Below are positions 7,236 through 13,287 of a stretch of 13,287 nt of DNA, in pieces. The translations under genes and the position numbers were made by a program. The notes beneath the pieces were generated by a model. That model was not told the origin of the DNA, searched no databases, and saw only the letters and a program-made list of their open reading frames with translations. The DNA is taken from NCBI GenBank assembly GCA_938049795.1, contig CALLCD010000086.1:1-13287 (forward strand), in the 5' to 3' direction. How positions within the stretch are numbered: the first letter of the stretch is position 1; every line of letters starts with the position of its first letter. Source of the DNA: an uncultured Hyphomonadaceae bacterium. GTDB taxonomy: Bacteria > Pseudomonadota > Alphaproteobacteria > Caulobacterales > Hyphomonadaceae.

Positions 7236-7689
7236 CTGCGTCCCCCGTCACCAGCGCATCGAGCGTCGCCCGCGCGCCCGCCACATTCTCCGCCCCCGCA
7301 ATCCGGTACGCCGCCCGCAAGCGCCCCCGCAAAGCCTCTGTCACCGCCGCCATCAGTGCCTCACCCGCTTCGCTCAGATATAGCTGCCGCCGCCGTCCAT
7401 CCACCACCCCGCGCTGCTTACGCACCAACGCCCGCCCATCAAGCTGCCCCAGAACCCGCGCAAAGGTCGGCGCCGTCATACACAACTGCCCGCGCAACTC
7501 CCCCACCGTGCGCCCGGGGAAACTGCGCATCCCGACCAGCACATCAAGCTCGCTGTGGCTCAGCCCCGCCCCCTTGCGCGCCGTCTCTGCAGCCGCCTGC
7601 AACTGCCTCTGCGCCATCAAAATCAGCCCGACACTCTGGTCCAGCTCATCATCGCGCAGGAAAAGGCGGCTATCGGTCAATGGGGGCAT
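7228..7689 (-). CDS. petP: MarR-family transcriptional regulator, PetP-like
   Basis: This 153-residue protein has the MarR winged helix at about 43-115: LSHSELDVLVGMRSFPGRTVGEL, then TAPTFARVLGQLDGRALV as recognition helix, then the wing GVVDGRRRQLYLSEAGEAL. MarR proteins are dimers that bind short palindromes and often respond to small molecules. It starts at ATG 7689 with only a distant GAAGAG upstream, and its TGA lies inside the start of the response regulator (ATGGCTGA overlap). The tight pairing with an OmpR-type regulator is as in petPR of Rhodobacter, where the two genes are co-transcribed. The ligand and targets cannot be read from the sequence. It faces ilvE across 86 bases, so autoregulation or regulation of ilvE is possible. 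Confidence 0.87.
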   Translation of the reverse strand: MPPLTDSRLFLRDDELDQSVGLILMAQRQLQAAAETARKGAGLSHSELDVLVGMRSFPGRTVGELRGQLCMTAPTFARVLGQLDGRALVRKQRGVVDGRRRQLYLSEAGEALMAAVTEALRGRLRAAYRIAGAENVAGARATLDALVTGDADG

Positions 7690-7775
7690 AATGGGTCGAT
7701 TTACTCTTCATCGGTTGACTTCAATATCTACAGTCTGAGAATACACCACAAAGTGCAAGCAAAGGCATACACGAG
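7690..7775. promoter_or_regulatory. Shared divergent promoter region of petP-like gene and ilvE
   Basis: This 86-base AT-rich gap must hold both promoters. On the plus strand TTGACT (7715-7720) matches five of six bases of a -35 box, but the -10 region about 17-18 bases downstream (AGAATAC) is poor. The same bases form TTGA-CT-TCAA (7715-7724), a short perfect palindrome that could be a MarR-type half-site core. No clear hexamer pair was found for the minus-strand gene. The ilvE ATG is preceded only by a weak CGAG. Confidence 0.4.
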
Positions 7776-8666
7776 ATGAGCTTCATTCCCTATGACGACC
7801 GCGACGGATTTATCTGGATGGACGGCAAATTCACGCCCTGGCGCGAGGCCAAAGTCCACGTCCTCACCCACGGCATGCACTATGCCTCCACCGTGTTCGA
7901 AGGCGAACGGGCCTATTCGGGCGAGATCTACCGCTCCGAGCACCACTCCCAGCGCTTGGAAAAATCCGCCCAAATCCTCGGCTTCGACCTCCCCTATAGC
8001 GTCGCCGAAATCGAGACCGCCAAACGCGACGCCCTCGCCAAATCCGGCCTCGAAAACGCCTATGTCCGCGCGCTCGCCTGGCGCGGCTCCGAACAAATGG
8101 GCATCCTCGCCACCGAAACCTCCGTCCGCGTCGCCGTGGCCTGCTGGAGTTGGGGCGACTATTTCGACAATAAAATGGACGGCATCCGCCTGACAAACGC
8201 CGCCTATGCCCGCCCTTCGCCAGAGACCGCCCCCTGCCACGCCAAAGCCGCCGGCCTCTACATGATCTGCACCATCTCCAAACAAAAAGCCCACCTTGAA
8301 GGCTATGCCGACGCGCTCATGCTCGACCATAAAGGCGATGTCGCCGAAGCCACCGGCGCAAACATCTTCTTCACCCGCGACGGCGCCCTGCACACCCCGC
8401 GCGCCGACAGTTTCTTAAACGGCATCACCCGCCAGACCGCCATCCGCCTCGCCAAAGCCCGCCAGATCGAAGTGATCGAACGCACCATCACGCCAGACGA
8501 GCTGTCCACATTCGACGAATGCTTCATCACCGGCACCGCCGCCGAGATCACCCCCGTCAGGGAAATCGCCGAACACCGCTACAAACCCTCAAATGTCTGC
8601 GAAGCCCTGATCCACGATTACGACAATCTCGTAAACCGCAAAATGACCCTCGACTGGAACGCCTAA
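7776..8666 (+). CDS. ilvE: Branched-chain amino acid aminotransferase (class IV PLP enzyme)
   Basis: The enzyme reversibly transfers the amino group between glutamate and the keto acids of leucine, isoleucine and valine, using pyridoxal phosphate in the cytoplasm. The 296-residue length fits the family (about 290-310). Visible features are the N-terminal WMDGKFTPWREAKVHVLTHGMHYASTVFEGERAY, seen as WMDGKF (14-19) and VHVLTHGMHYASTVFEG (27-43), the PLP lysine Lys157 in CHAKAAGLY, and the glutamate in VAEATGANIF (Glu191). The ITPDELSTFDECFITGTAAEITPV region near the C-terminus binds the cofactor phosphate. E. coli IlvE has the lysine at about position 160. D-amino-acid transaminase and aminodeoxychorismate lyase share the fold, but the FEG-ERAY and GTAAEITPV motifs favour IlvE. 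It diverges from the MarR-type gene. Confidence 0.93.
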   Translation: MSFIPYDDRDGFIWMDGKFTPWREAKVHVLTHGMHYASTVFEGERAYSGEIYRSEHHSQRLEKSAQILGFDLPYSVAEIETAKRDALAKSGLENAYVRALAWRGSEQMGILATETSVRVAVACWSWGDYFDNKMDGIRLTNAAYARPSPETAPCHAKAAGLYMICTISKQKAHLEGYADALMLDHKGDVAEATGANIFFTRDGALHTPRADSFLNGITRQTAIRLAKARQIEVIERTITPDELSTFDECFITGTAAEITPVREIAEHRYKPSNVCEALIHDYDNLVNRKMTLDWNA

Positions 8667-8679
8667 AAACCGCGCCGGA

Positions 8680-8913
8680 TCAAAACAGCGCTCGCGCAAA
8701 AAACCAGACCACCCACATCACCACCGCGCTCACCAACGCGCCAATCAACGCGCCGCCAATGCGCACCACCAAGCCAACCTCCGCCCCGCCCAGCACCGAC
8801 CAGACAATCCACCCGCCAAACCCAAAAGCAAACAAGACAAACATCCAGTCAATAATCCGGTCAATCGCCGAATCCACACGCAGGATTTTGTCCAGCACAC
8901 GTTTCAAATCCAT
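8680..8913 (-). CDS. Small two-helix membrane protein of unknown function
   Basis: This 77-residue protein starts at ATG 8913, which has a good ribosome site (GGAGG, four bases before the ATG). The open frame extends upstream to 9012, but that extension has no ribosome signal and a low-complexity look, so I use 8913. The sequence is a short charged N-terminus (MDLKRVLDKILRVDSAID), a first hydrophobic helix (about 21-43, WMFVLFAFGFGGWIVWSVL), a short loop with one Glu and one Arg, and a second helix (about 49-73, rich in Gly, Ala, Val and Trp). The first helix is preceded by basic residues. I do not recognise the family. It lies convergent to ilvE, 13 bases from its stop. A weak TATAGG (8973-8968) could be its -10 box. 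Confidence 0.68.
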   Translation of the reverse strand: MDLKRVLDKILRVDSAIDRIIDWMFVLFAFGFGGWIVWSVLGGAEVGLVVRIGGALIGALVSAVVMWVVWFFARALF

Positions 8914-9102
8914 ACCGCCTCCAGGCCCACTCGGCCCATTGCTCCAGTCCCAGCCTAGCCCCCGCGCCCTATAGAAACCCTTAAAAATTCCAATCCAATC
9001 GCGCGGGCCCAACCGTCATCCCGGGGCGCGCAGCGAGAGAGCCATCAGCTGGCGAAGCCACATCCCATTGCGCCCCAGACGCAGGGGACAAACAAAACCC
9101 CA

Positions 9103-9122
9103 TCCTGAGCGAAGCCGAAGGA
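9103..9122. repeat. Extragenic repeat-like element (TCCTGAGCGAAG type)
   Basis: The bases TCCTGAGCGAAGCCGAAGGA have complementary ends (TCCT/AGGA) and match a short motif that I know as a frequent intergenic repeat in several alphaproteobacteria. Only one copy lies in this window, so its repeat nature rests on prior knowledge and not on copies seen here. Confidence 0.4.
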
Positions 9123-9146
9123 CGCGGCAAACCCCGAAACGGTCCC

Positions 9147-9228
9147 CGTCTCCCCAACGAAAACCGGGGTCCGTGGCCACAAAGACCGGATATGCCGTAT
9201 ACCCCACCCAACTTTCGTTGAGGAGACG
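9147..9228. repeat. Imperfect 16-bp inverted repeat pair
   Basis: CGTCTCCCCAACGAAA (9147-9162) and TTTCGTTGAGGAGACG (9213-9228) are inverted copies with 15 of 16 matching positions, 50 bases apart. Beyond the inner ends both copies continue with a looser G-rich similarity (CCGGGGT and, read on the other strand, TTGGGTGGGGT). This looks like two oppositely oriented copies of one extragenic repeat, which could fold as a large hairpin. Confidence 0.6.
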
Positions 9229-9256
9229 AAAACATGGGGCCGCCGACAAAGACCCT

Positions 9257-9287
9257 AACCCAACGTCCGCTCTCGAACGTGTGGGTT
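9257..9287 (-). terminator. Stem-loop after the HEAT-like gene, possible terminator
   Basis: Thirteen to 43 bases past the stop codon at 9300, AACCCA-ACGT (9257-9266) pairs with ACGTGTGGGTT (9277-9287) with one bulged base and a ten-base loop. The position fits a transcription terminator for the gene at 9300-10361, but only a weak T-rich stretch (TCTTTG) follows on the minus strand, so intrinsic termination is doubtful. Confidence 0.35.
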
Positions 9288-9299
9288 CAATGGGTCATC

Positions 9300-10361
9300 T
9301 CAGTCAAGTTCCACCTTGCGGGCAAGGTACTCTCCACGCCGACGTATGCTCGGGTTCAAATCTGACATCAGTTTTCGCGCTATGTCTGCCATCGGCAAGC
9401 TAAGTTCGACACCACGGTCGATCACCCTCTGAGCTGCGATCCTTCGAACTTGAGCAGACTTATCTTCTAGAGCTGCAATGAGCATAGATCTTACAGGAGG
9501 CTGAATAGAGAGCTTTCTCCGATTCAGAACGGAAACTCTTTTCCTTTCACCAAGAGACTTGTTAGTCCATTCCCAAGCGTGTCCTGTTCTCCAAACCGCT
9601 TCCCCGCTTAGTAAGGTTCTCAGAGCAAGTGCGCGGATTGCAGAATCCTTTGACGTTTTCAATATTCGCTCCAAGTGAGGGTCGAAGTTTTCCGTTTGAA
9701 GTGCAAAAGACAATGTTGTCGACCCTCGCCGTTCTATCCCTTCTTCCAAACGTTTTGCCAGCACAGCGATCACGTCCGACGCGTGGAAAAATGACATGAC
9801 GTGCTCAGAAGCTAGATTGTCCCAACGTTTCCAAAAGCTTCGATTTTCTGCAAAGAATGAGAAACTCAAAGCAAGATCATTCGACGCGGTTTCTGGATAG
9901 CTTCTATCAATCGCAGAAAGCGCAGCCGTTCTAACAGGTTCGACCCAATTGTTTGCCAAGTCTGCTAAAGCGATTACTTCAATCGGGCTCTTTAGCCGGC
10001 CAATTACCTTTAGGAGTGCTCGTTCACGGTTATATCCATTCCCGTCAAATAGAAGCAGATACGGCAAGTCCTTTTCATTTTTCAGATTGTGCTCAAAATT
10101 TCGAATTTGTGAATTTGGACGGGGCTCGCGATAATAGCGATGCCATAGATTAGCCAAGTCTCGGACTTCAAACGCAACACGCCGATAGGCATGTGCAGGC
10201 ACGTCTTTTAGCAAAATCCGAAAAGCTGCTAACTCAGCCGACAACGATGTGCTCTGATACAAATTCGCTCCCAAGGAACTCAGTAGACTCTGTGCGTCTT
10301 CGGGAAAGACCGATGATTCTCTATGGCCACGAATGGCCGGATATTCCTGAAGCTCAACCAT
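9300..10361 (-). CDS. HEAT-like repeat protein of unknown function, low-GC orphan gene
   Basis: I do not recognise a named family. The 353-residue protein is soluble, with no signal peptide or membrane helix, and is mostly helical with patterns like HEAT repeats: SPIEVIALADLANNWVEPVR (125-144) with TAALSAI after it, SAIRALALRTLL (240-251), PPVRSMLIAALEDKSAQVRR (288-307) with IAAQRVI after it, and a last unit at about 322-348. Such repeats usually make protein-binding solenoids; no catalytic motif is visible. The N-terminal 100 residues are Arg- and Tyr-rich and include LANLWHRYYREPRP (69-82). The ATG at 10361 has no ribosome site, and a TAG lies two codons upstream in frame, so it cannot start earlier. 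Hand-counted GC of one 60-base line (9661-9720) is 42%, against 65% for 8401-8460 in ilvE, so recent transfer is likely. It follows the phosphatase gene on the same strand after 94 bases. Confidence 0.72.
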   Translation of the reverse strand: MVELQEYPAIRGHRESSVFPEDAQSLLSSLGANLYQSTSLSAELAAFRILLKDVPAHAYRRVAFEVRDLANLWHRYYREPRPNSQIRNFEHNLKNEKDLPYLLLFDGNGYNRERALLKVIGRLKSPIEVIALADLANNWVEPVRTAALSAIDRSYPETASNDLALSFSFFAENRSFWKRWDNLASEHVMSFFHASDVIAVLAKRLEEGIERRGSTTLSFALQTENFDPHLERILKTSKDSAIRALALRTLLSGEAVWRTGHAWEWTNKSLGERKRVSVLNRRKLSIQPPVRSMLIAALEDKSAQVRRIAAQRVIDRGVELSLPMADIARKLMSDLNPSIRRRGEYLARKVELD

Positions 10362-10401
10362 GATCTACATTACAGCAAGAAACCGGAGACTGAAATCGCA
10401 T
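10354..10401 (-). CDS. Possible 15-codon leader ORF overlapping the HEAT-like gene start
   Basis: ATG at 10401 is preceded by a strong GGAGGAG (10411-10405) and reads MRFQSPVSCCNVDHG before TGA at 10356-10354, overlapping the first eight bases of the gene starting at 10361. It is in a different frame from that gene. Because the downstream ATG lacks its own ribosome site, ribosomes finishing this mini-ORF could restart there. The two adjacent Cys residues are notable, but no function is claimed. It may be chance. Confidence 0.35.
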   Translation of the reverse strand: MRFQSPVSCCNVDHG

Positions 10402-10455
10402 CTTCTCCTCCAACCAAAACCAAACCCAAAGCTTGATCATCAGCCCCTACACCCC

Positions 10456-12021
10456 CTACTCCACCAACCCACTCGCATAGCCCATAATATGAAAAATCTC
10501 GTTCTGCTCGATCACGCCTGCAACGAGTTCCGCGCCCGGACCGCGCGCAAAGACCGGCACATCCTCACCCGCATGGGTTTCTGACGGTGAGGGCAACAGA
10601 GCCTGCTGGCGGTAATCGGTCGCCTCGGTATCAACCTCCGAAATGTCCGCACGCACACACTCCGTATTCGGAAGACACGCCGACGGTCCATTGGCATAGC
10701 TCAGCGTCGTATACGGCTTGCCATCAGCCGCCGTCGCCGGTGTCCCGCCCGGATAGGTCACCTTACCAAGGATCGGATTGTTACGTTCGGGATAGCCCTG
10801 AATGGTCAGCGTGTGCGAATGGTCAGCGGTGACAATAATCAGCGTATCGTCCGCGCTCGTCATCTCCAGCGCCGCCGCAATCGCCGCATCAAACGCCACC
10901 GTATCGGCCAGCGCCCGCGCCGCATTCGTCCCATGATGACCATGATCAATCCGCCCCGCTTCCACCATCAGCACATAGCCAGCGTCCTCTTGCGACAGCC
11001 GCCCAATCGCCGTTCGCGTCATCTCTTCAATCGACGGCTCACCACCCGCATCGCCCGCCCGGTCCAGCTCATATTTCATATGGCTCGGCTCAAACAATCC
11101 AAGCACCCGCGCGCCATCCGAAAGCCCCGCACGCGCGAGCCCCTCGGCATCAAACACCGTCACATGCGCGTCTGACTTCGCCGCCCAGGCCTCGGCCAAT
11201 TCCAGCCCATCCTTCCGCTTGCCGCGCAAATTCTCATTCTCCGGGTCCGCCTGCCGATGGGTCAGAAAATGCCGCCGCCCACCCCCGAGCGCAATCTCGA
11301 AATGGTCCCCCGCATCCCAGTCTATAAATTGCCGCGCCGCATCCGGACACCCCTCAGCCCCCTCCGCGCCCTTCATCTCCGTATCGTCTTCCCAATCGCG
11401 ATTGACAAGCTCCGCATAGGCCGCCGCCGGTGTCGCATGGGTCAGCCGCGCCGTCGTCACAAGCCCCGTCGCCAGCCCCGCCGCCTCGGCCAGCTCAAAC
11501 AAAGTGTCCGTGCCATTGCCCTCAAGCGTCGCGCAATTGGAATACGCCGCCCCTTGGGTCACCCCCAGCGTCCGCGAGCGCGACTTGACCCCCGCCACCA
11601 TCGCCGTCGCCGTAGACGCGCTGTCGGAAACCTGACTGTCATGCGAATACGTCTTCGACAAAGCCGCATGCGGCAGCGTCTCCATCGCCAGCGAATAGCT
11701 CTCGCCATCCACGCCCGCCCGCTGCCCGGCATAAATCCGCGCCGCCGTCAGCGTCGAAACCCCCATCCCGTCGCCCACAAACAGAATGACATTGCGCGCC
11801 GGTGCCACCTCCATCCGCGCGGCCCGCTCCGCCACAGATGCCGCCGCCGACACATAATAACTGTCCCCCGCCTGCCGCGGCGTCGCGCCCTGACGCCCCT
11901 CAATCCCGTCCCGCACATCCACAGTCGCCGCAACGGGCGCATCTCCCGACCCAGAAACTCCCTCACCACACGCCGCAACCAACCCCGCCGCCAAAGCCAT
12001 CACCAAAATCTTCCGTCTCAT
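10456..12021 (-). CDS. Alkaline phosphatase, lipoprotein type with animal-like metal site
   Basis: The enzyme hydrolyses phosphomonoesters outside the cytoplasm (PF00245 fold). The 521-residue protein starts at ATG 12021 with GGAGAG upstream; an open extension to 12117 overlaps the preceding gene and lacks a ribosome site. Residues 1-18 form a lipoprotein signal (MRRKILVMALAAGLVAAC, acylated Cys18). Active-site parts are Asp84 in FVGDGMG, nucleophile Ser134 in SDSAST, THATPAA (195-200), Arg208, EAGRIDHGHHGTN (354-366) with Glu354, Asp359 and His363, Asp400-His401 in TADHSH, and His483 in THAGED. At positions equivalent to E. coli Asp153 and Lys328 it has His195 and His360, as in animal enzymes. 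Third gene after gluQRS and the EamA transporter, 37 bases downstream of the latter. No obvious Pho box was found. Confidence 0.93.
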   Translation of the reverse strand: MRRKILVMALAAGLVAACGEGVSGSGDAPVAATVDVRDGIEGRQGATPRQAGDSYYVSAAASVAERAARMEVAPARNVILFVGDGMGVSTLTAARIYAGQRAGVDGESYSLAMETLPHAALSKTYSHDSQVSDSASTATAMVAGVKSRSRTLGVTQGAAYSNCATLEGNGTDTLFELAEAAGLATGLVTTARLTHATPAAAYAELVNRDWEDDTEMKGAEGAEGCPDAARQFIDWDAGDHFEIALGGGRRHFLTHRQADPENENLRGKRKDGLELAEAWAAKSDAHVTVFDAEGLARAGLSDGARVLGLFEPSHMKYELDRAGDAGGEPSIEEMTRTAIGRLSQEDAGYVLMVEAGRIDHGHHGTNAARALADTVAFDAAIAAALEMTSADDTLIIVTADHSHTLTIQGYPERNNPILGKVTYPGGTPATAADGKPYTTLSYANGPSACLPNTECVRADISEVDTEATDYRQQALLPSPSETHAGEDVPVFARGPGAELVAGVIEQNEIFHIMGYASGLVE

Positions 12022-12058
12022 CCCGTCTCTCCAATCAGCTCCAAAATCCCAAATCCCG

Positions 12059-12979
12059 TCAGTCCACAGCCGGCTGCAATTTCGACCGCCGCTTGCCCAT
12101 TTGCGACAAAAACACACCGACCAGAATCAACCCGCCACCTAAAATCTGCCAGCCCAGCAAGGCCTCGCCAAAAAACCGCCACGACACCGCCGCCGCCACC
12201 ACAGGCTGCACAAGCAGCAAAACACCGGCAATCGCCGCAGGCGTCCGCCCAAGCCCCGCAATGATCAGCCCCTGCCCGAAACATTGCACAATCACCGCCA
12301 GCAAAAGCGGCGCCCGCCAGCCTGCCGGATCCACCGGAACAAATGCCTCGCCCACCAGCGCCGTCACAAATCCCGCCGTCACCATTTCAACCACAGTCAC
12401 CCAGAACAAAACATCAAGCCCGCTTAGCTCCCGCCGCGCAATCTTTAAGGTCAGCATATAAAACGACACAAGCACCGCCGACCCCACAGCCAGCATGTCA
12501 CCGCGAATATCGCCCTGTCCCGCCGCCCCGCCGCCTTGGGTGAGCAGCAACGCGCCCCCAATCGCAATCACAACCGCAATCGCCCAAATCCGCGTCACCC
12601 GCTCCTTGAGAAAAATCCACGCCAATAGCCCGACACCAATATTGCCCAGATTGAGAATAAACGTCGAATTGGCCACCGTCGTCAGCGTCAGCGCCGCATG
12701 CCACAGCGCAATGTCGAGCGCAAAAAACACCCCCGCCATAATTGCAAATCGGTTCGGCATCACCGGCAACCTGCGATGCACCAGCACCACAATCGTAAAA
12801 ACCATCGGCGTCGCAAACACATACCGCCAGAACGCAATCGCCTGCGGGCCCATCGTATCCACCCCCAGCCGCAAGCCAATCGGCGCAAACCCGATACAAA
12901 TACCTCCGCACAGGACAATCAGCGGCCCGAGCCAACGGCCGCCACCCCCGTCCGCGCTCATCGCCTCAGTCCCGCTCAT
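12059..12979 (-). CDS. EamA/DMT-family transporter
   Basis: This inner-membrane protein of the drug/metabolite transporter superfamily has 306 residues and about ten predicted helices in two EamA halves: about 15-140 (LIVLCGGICIGFAPIGLRLG, RYVFATPMVFTIVVLV, ALWHAALTLTTVANSTFILN) and about 155-290 (GDMLAVGSAVLVSFYMLTLK, LLLVQPVVAAAVSWRFFGE). The ALTLTTVANSTFI and VQPVVAAAVSW segments near the half ends are typical of the family. The substrate is not predictable from sequence; amino acids, nucleosides or drugs are all known for relatives. The start at 12979 overlaps the gluQRS stop as ATGA; a later ATG at 12961 is also possible. It ends with basic residues (GKRRSKLQPAVD). Confidence 0.88.
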   Translation of the reverse strand: MSGTEAMSADGGGGRWLGPLIVLCGGICIGFAPIGLRLGVDTMGPQAIAFWRYVFATPMVFTIVVLVHRRLPVMPNRFAIMAGVFFALDIALWHAALTLTTVANSTFILNLGNIGVGLLAWIFLKERVTRIWAIAVVIAIGGALLLTQGGGAAGQGDIRGDMLAVGSAVLVSFYMLTLKIARRELSGLDVLFWVTVVEMVTAGFVTALVGEAFVPVDPAGWRAPLLLAVIVQCFGQGLIIAGLGRTPAAIAGVLLLVQPVVAAAVSWRFFGEALLGWQILGGGLILVGVFLSQMGKRRSKLQPAVD

Positions 12980-13287
12980 AAAGCCCGAACCCGCGCCCGA
13001 ACGTCCGCCGCCGTCAAACCGGCCTGCCGCATAGCTCGCAATGTCATGGACTGATCCCTTTTGGCAAACCGCTTGCCCGCCGCATCTCGCAAAAGAGCAT
13101 GATGATGATAGCGCGGGTGTGGCCATCCCATTAGCGCCTGCAAGAGCACATGTATATGCGTGCTGTCGCGCAAATCCTCCCCGCGCACAATATCGCTTAC
13201 CCCCTGCAAAGCATCGTCATGGGTCACCGCCAAATGATAAGACGCCGGCGTGTCCTTGCGCGCGAGCACCACATCGCCATGCAACTC
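12976..13287 (-). CDS. gluQRS: Glutamyl-Q tRNA(Asp) synthetase, partial (C-terminal part)
   Basis: GluQRS attaches glutamate to queuosine in the anticodon of tRNA-Asp and resembles a shortened glutamyl-tRNA synthetase. Only the last 103 residues are in the window; the N-terminus lies beyond position 13287 on the minus strand. Visible features are GDVVLARKDTPASYHLAVTHDDALQGVSDIVRGEDLRDST (given as GDVVLARKD and YHLAVTHDDALQGVSDIVRG) and the KMSKS-equivalent GKRFAKRDQSMTL. It ends soon after, with no anticodon-binding domain, as expected for GluQRS and unlike GltX. The stop TGA overlaps the ATG of the EamA gene, so it is probably the first of a three-gene unit in this direction. Confidence 0.9.
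   Translation of the reverse strand, partial: ELHGDVVLARKDTPASYHLAVTHDDALQGVSDIVRGEDLRDSTHIHVLLQALMGWPHPRYHHHALLRDAAGKRFAKRDQSMTLRAMRQAGLTAADVRARVRAL

Larger units (their letters stand above)
8914..9299. other. Non-coding region with repeat-like segments
   Basis: About 390 bases carry no gene I can support. Open frames on both strands (for example 9016-9249 and 8981-9235, minus) translate into strings such as RPSASLRMG and PQRKLG, which are the usual translations of dispersed extragenic repeats in alphaproteobacterial genomes and not proteins. Repeat-like parts are CGTCATCCCGGGGCGCGCAG near 9014, a TCCTGAGCGAAG...AAGGA element at 9103-9122, and an inverted pair at 9147-9162 and 9213-9228. 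The region marks the change from normal GC-rich DNA to the low-GC gene that follows. Confidence 0.6.

Noticed and set aside
7728..8393. Minus-strand open frame of 221 codons opposite ilvE
   Set aside because: Gly/Val/Phe-rich shadow of the ilvE codons with no ribosome site; ilvE keeps all its catalytic motifs.
8981..9403. Short open frames on both strands in the repeat region
   Set aside because: Their translations are typical of extragenic repeats read as protein and they run into the end of the neighbouring gene.
9300..10455. A mobile element or defence island around the low-GC gene
   Set aside because: No transposase, integrase, att-like direct repeats or partner genes were found; only a single gene differs from its surroundings.
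11257..12264. Plus-strand open frame of 335 codons opposite the phosphatase
   Set aside because: Arg/Pro/His-rich shadow of a well-supported gene, spanning the gap into the EamA gene.

Overview
The window looks like chromosomal DNA of a GC-rich alphaproteobacterium. The evidence is a CarB with an extra N-terminal insertion compared with E. coli CarB, carB followed directly by greA, an ELM1-family (DUF1022) protein, a SPOR-domain protein of alphaproteobacterial type, and an overlapping MarR/response-regulator pair arranged like PetP/PetR of Rhodobacter. The exact order is not certain; Caulobacterales/Maricaulales-like is a guess from gene content. Most of the window is ordinary, densely packed housekeeping DNA, with many 4-8 base gene overlaps that suggest translational coupling.

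Layout: positions 1-5100 hold a minus-strand run of carB, greA and an ELM1-family gene, followed by a tRNA with a CAU anticodon, probably tRNA-Ile2. carB has a plausible promoter overlapped by a perfect inverted repeat, and carA does not lie upstream of it in this window. After an AT-rich gap of about 300 bases, a plus-strand gene encodes a membrane-anchored protein with a very long Pro-X linker and a C-terminal SPOR domain (cell-division or envelope peptidoglycan binding). Its stop codon overlaps, tail to tail, the stop codon of an OmpR-type response regulator. That regulator is translated after, and overlaps, a MarR-family gene. A branched-chain aminotransferase gene (ilvE) diverges from the MarR gene across an 86-base shared promoter region.

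Positions 8680-10455 are the accessory part. They hold a small two-helix membrane protein of unknown function, about 390 bases of repeat-bearing non-coding DNA, and one orphan gene of clearly lower GC encoding a 353-residue HEAT-like repeat protein. That gene lacks a good ribosome-binding site of its own, but its start is overlapped by a 15-codon mini-ORF with a strong one. This is the best candidate for something foreign and undescribed.

Positions 10456-13287 are a minus-strand run of gluQRS (cut by the window end), an EamA-family transporter (ATGA overlap) and a lipoprotein-type alkaline phosphatase. The phosphatase carries His where E. coli PhoA has Asp153 and Lys328, as animal enzymes do.

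I found no CRISPR array, insertion sequence, phage module or recognisable multi-gene defence system. The accessory gene at 9300-10361 is the only element whose role cannot be guessed at all.
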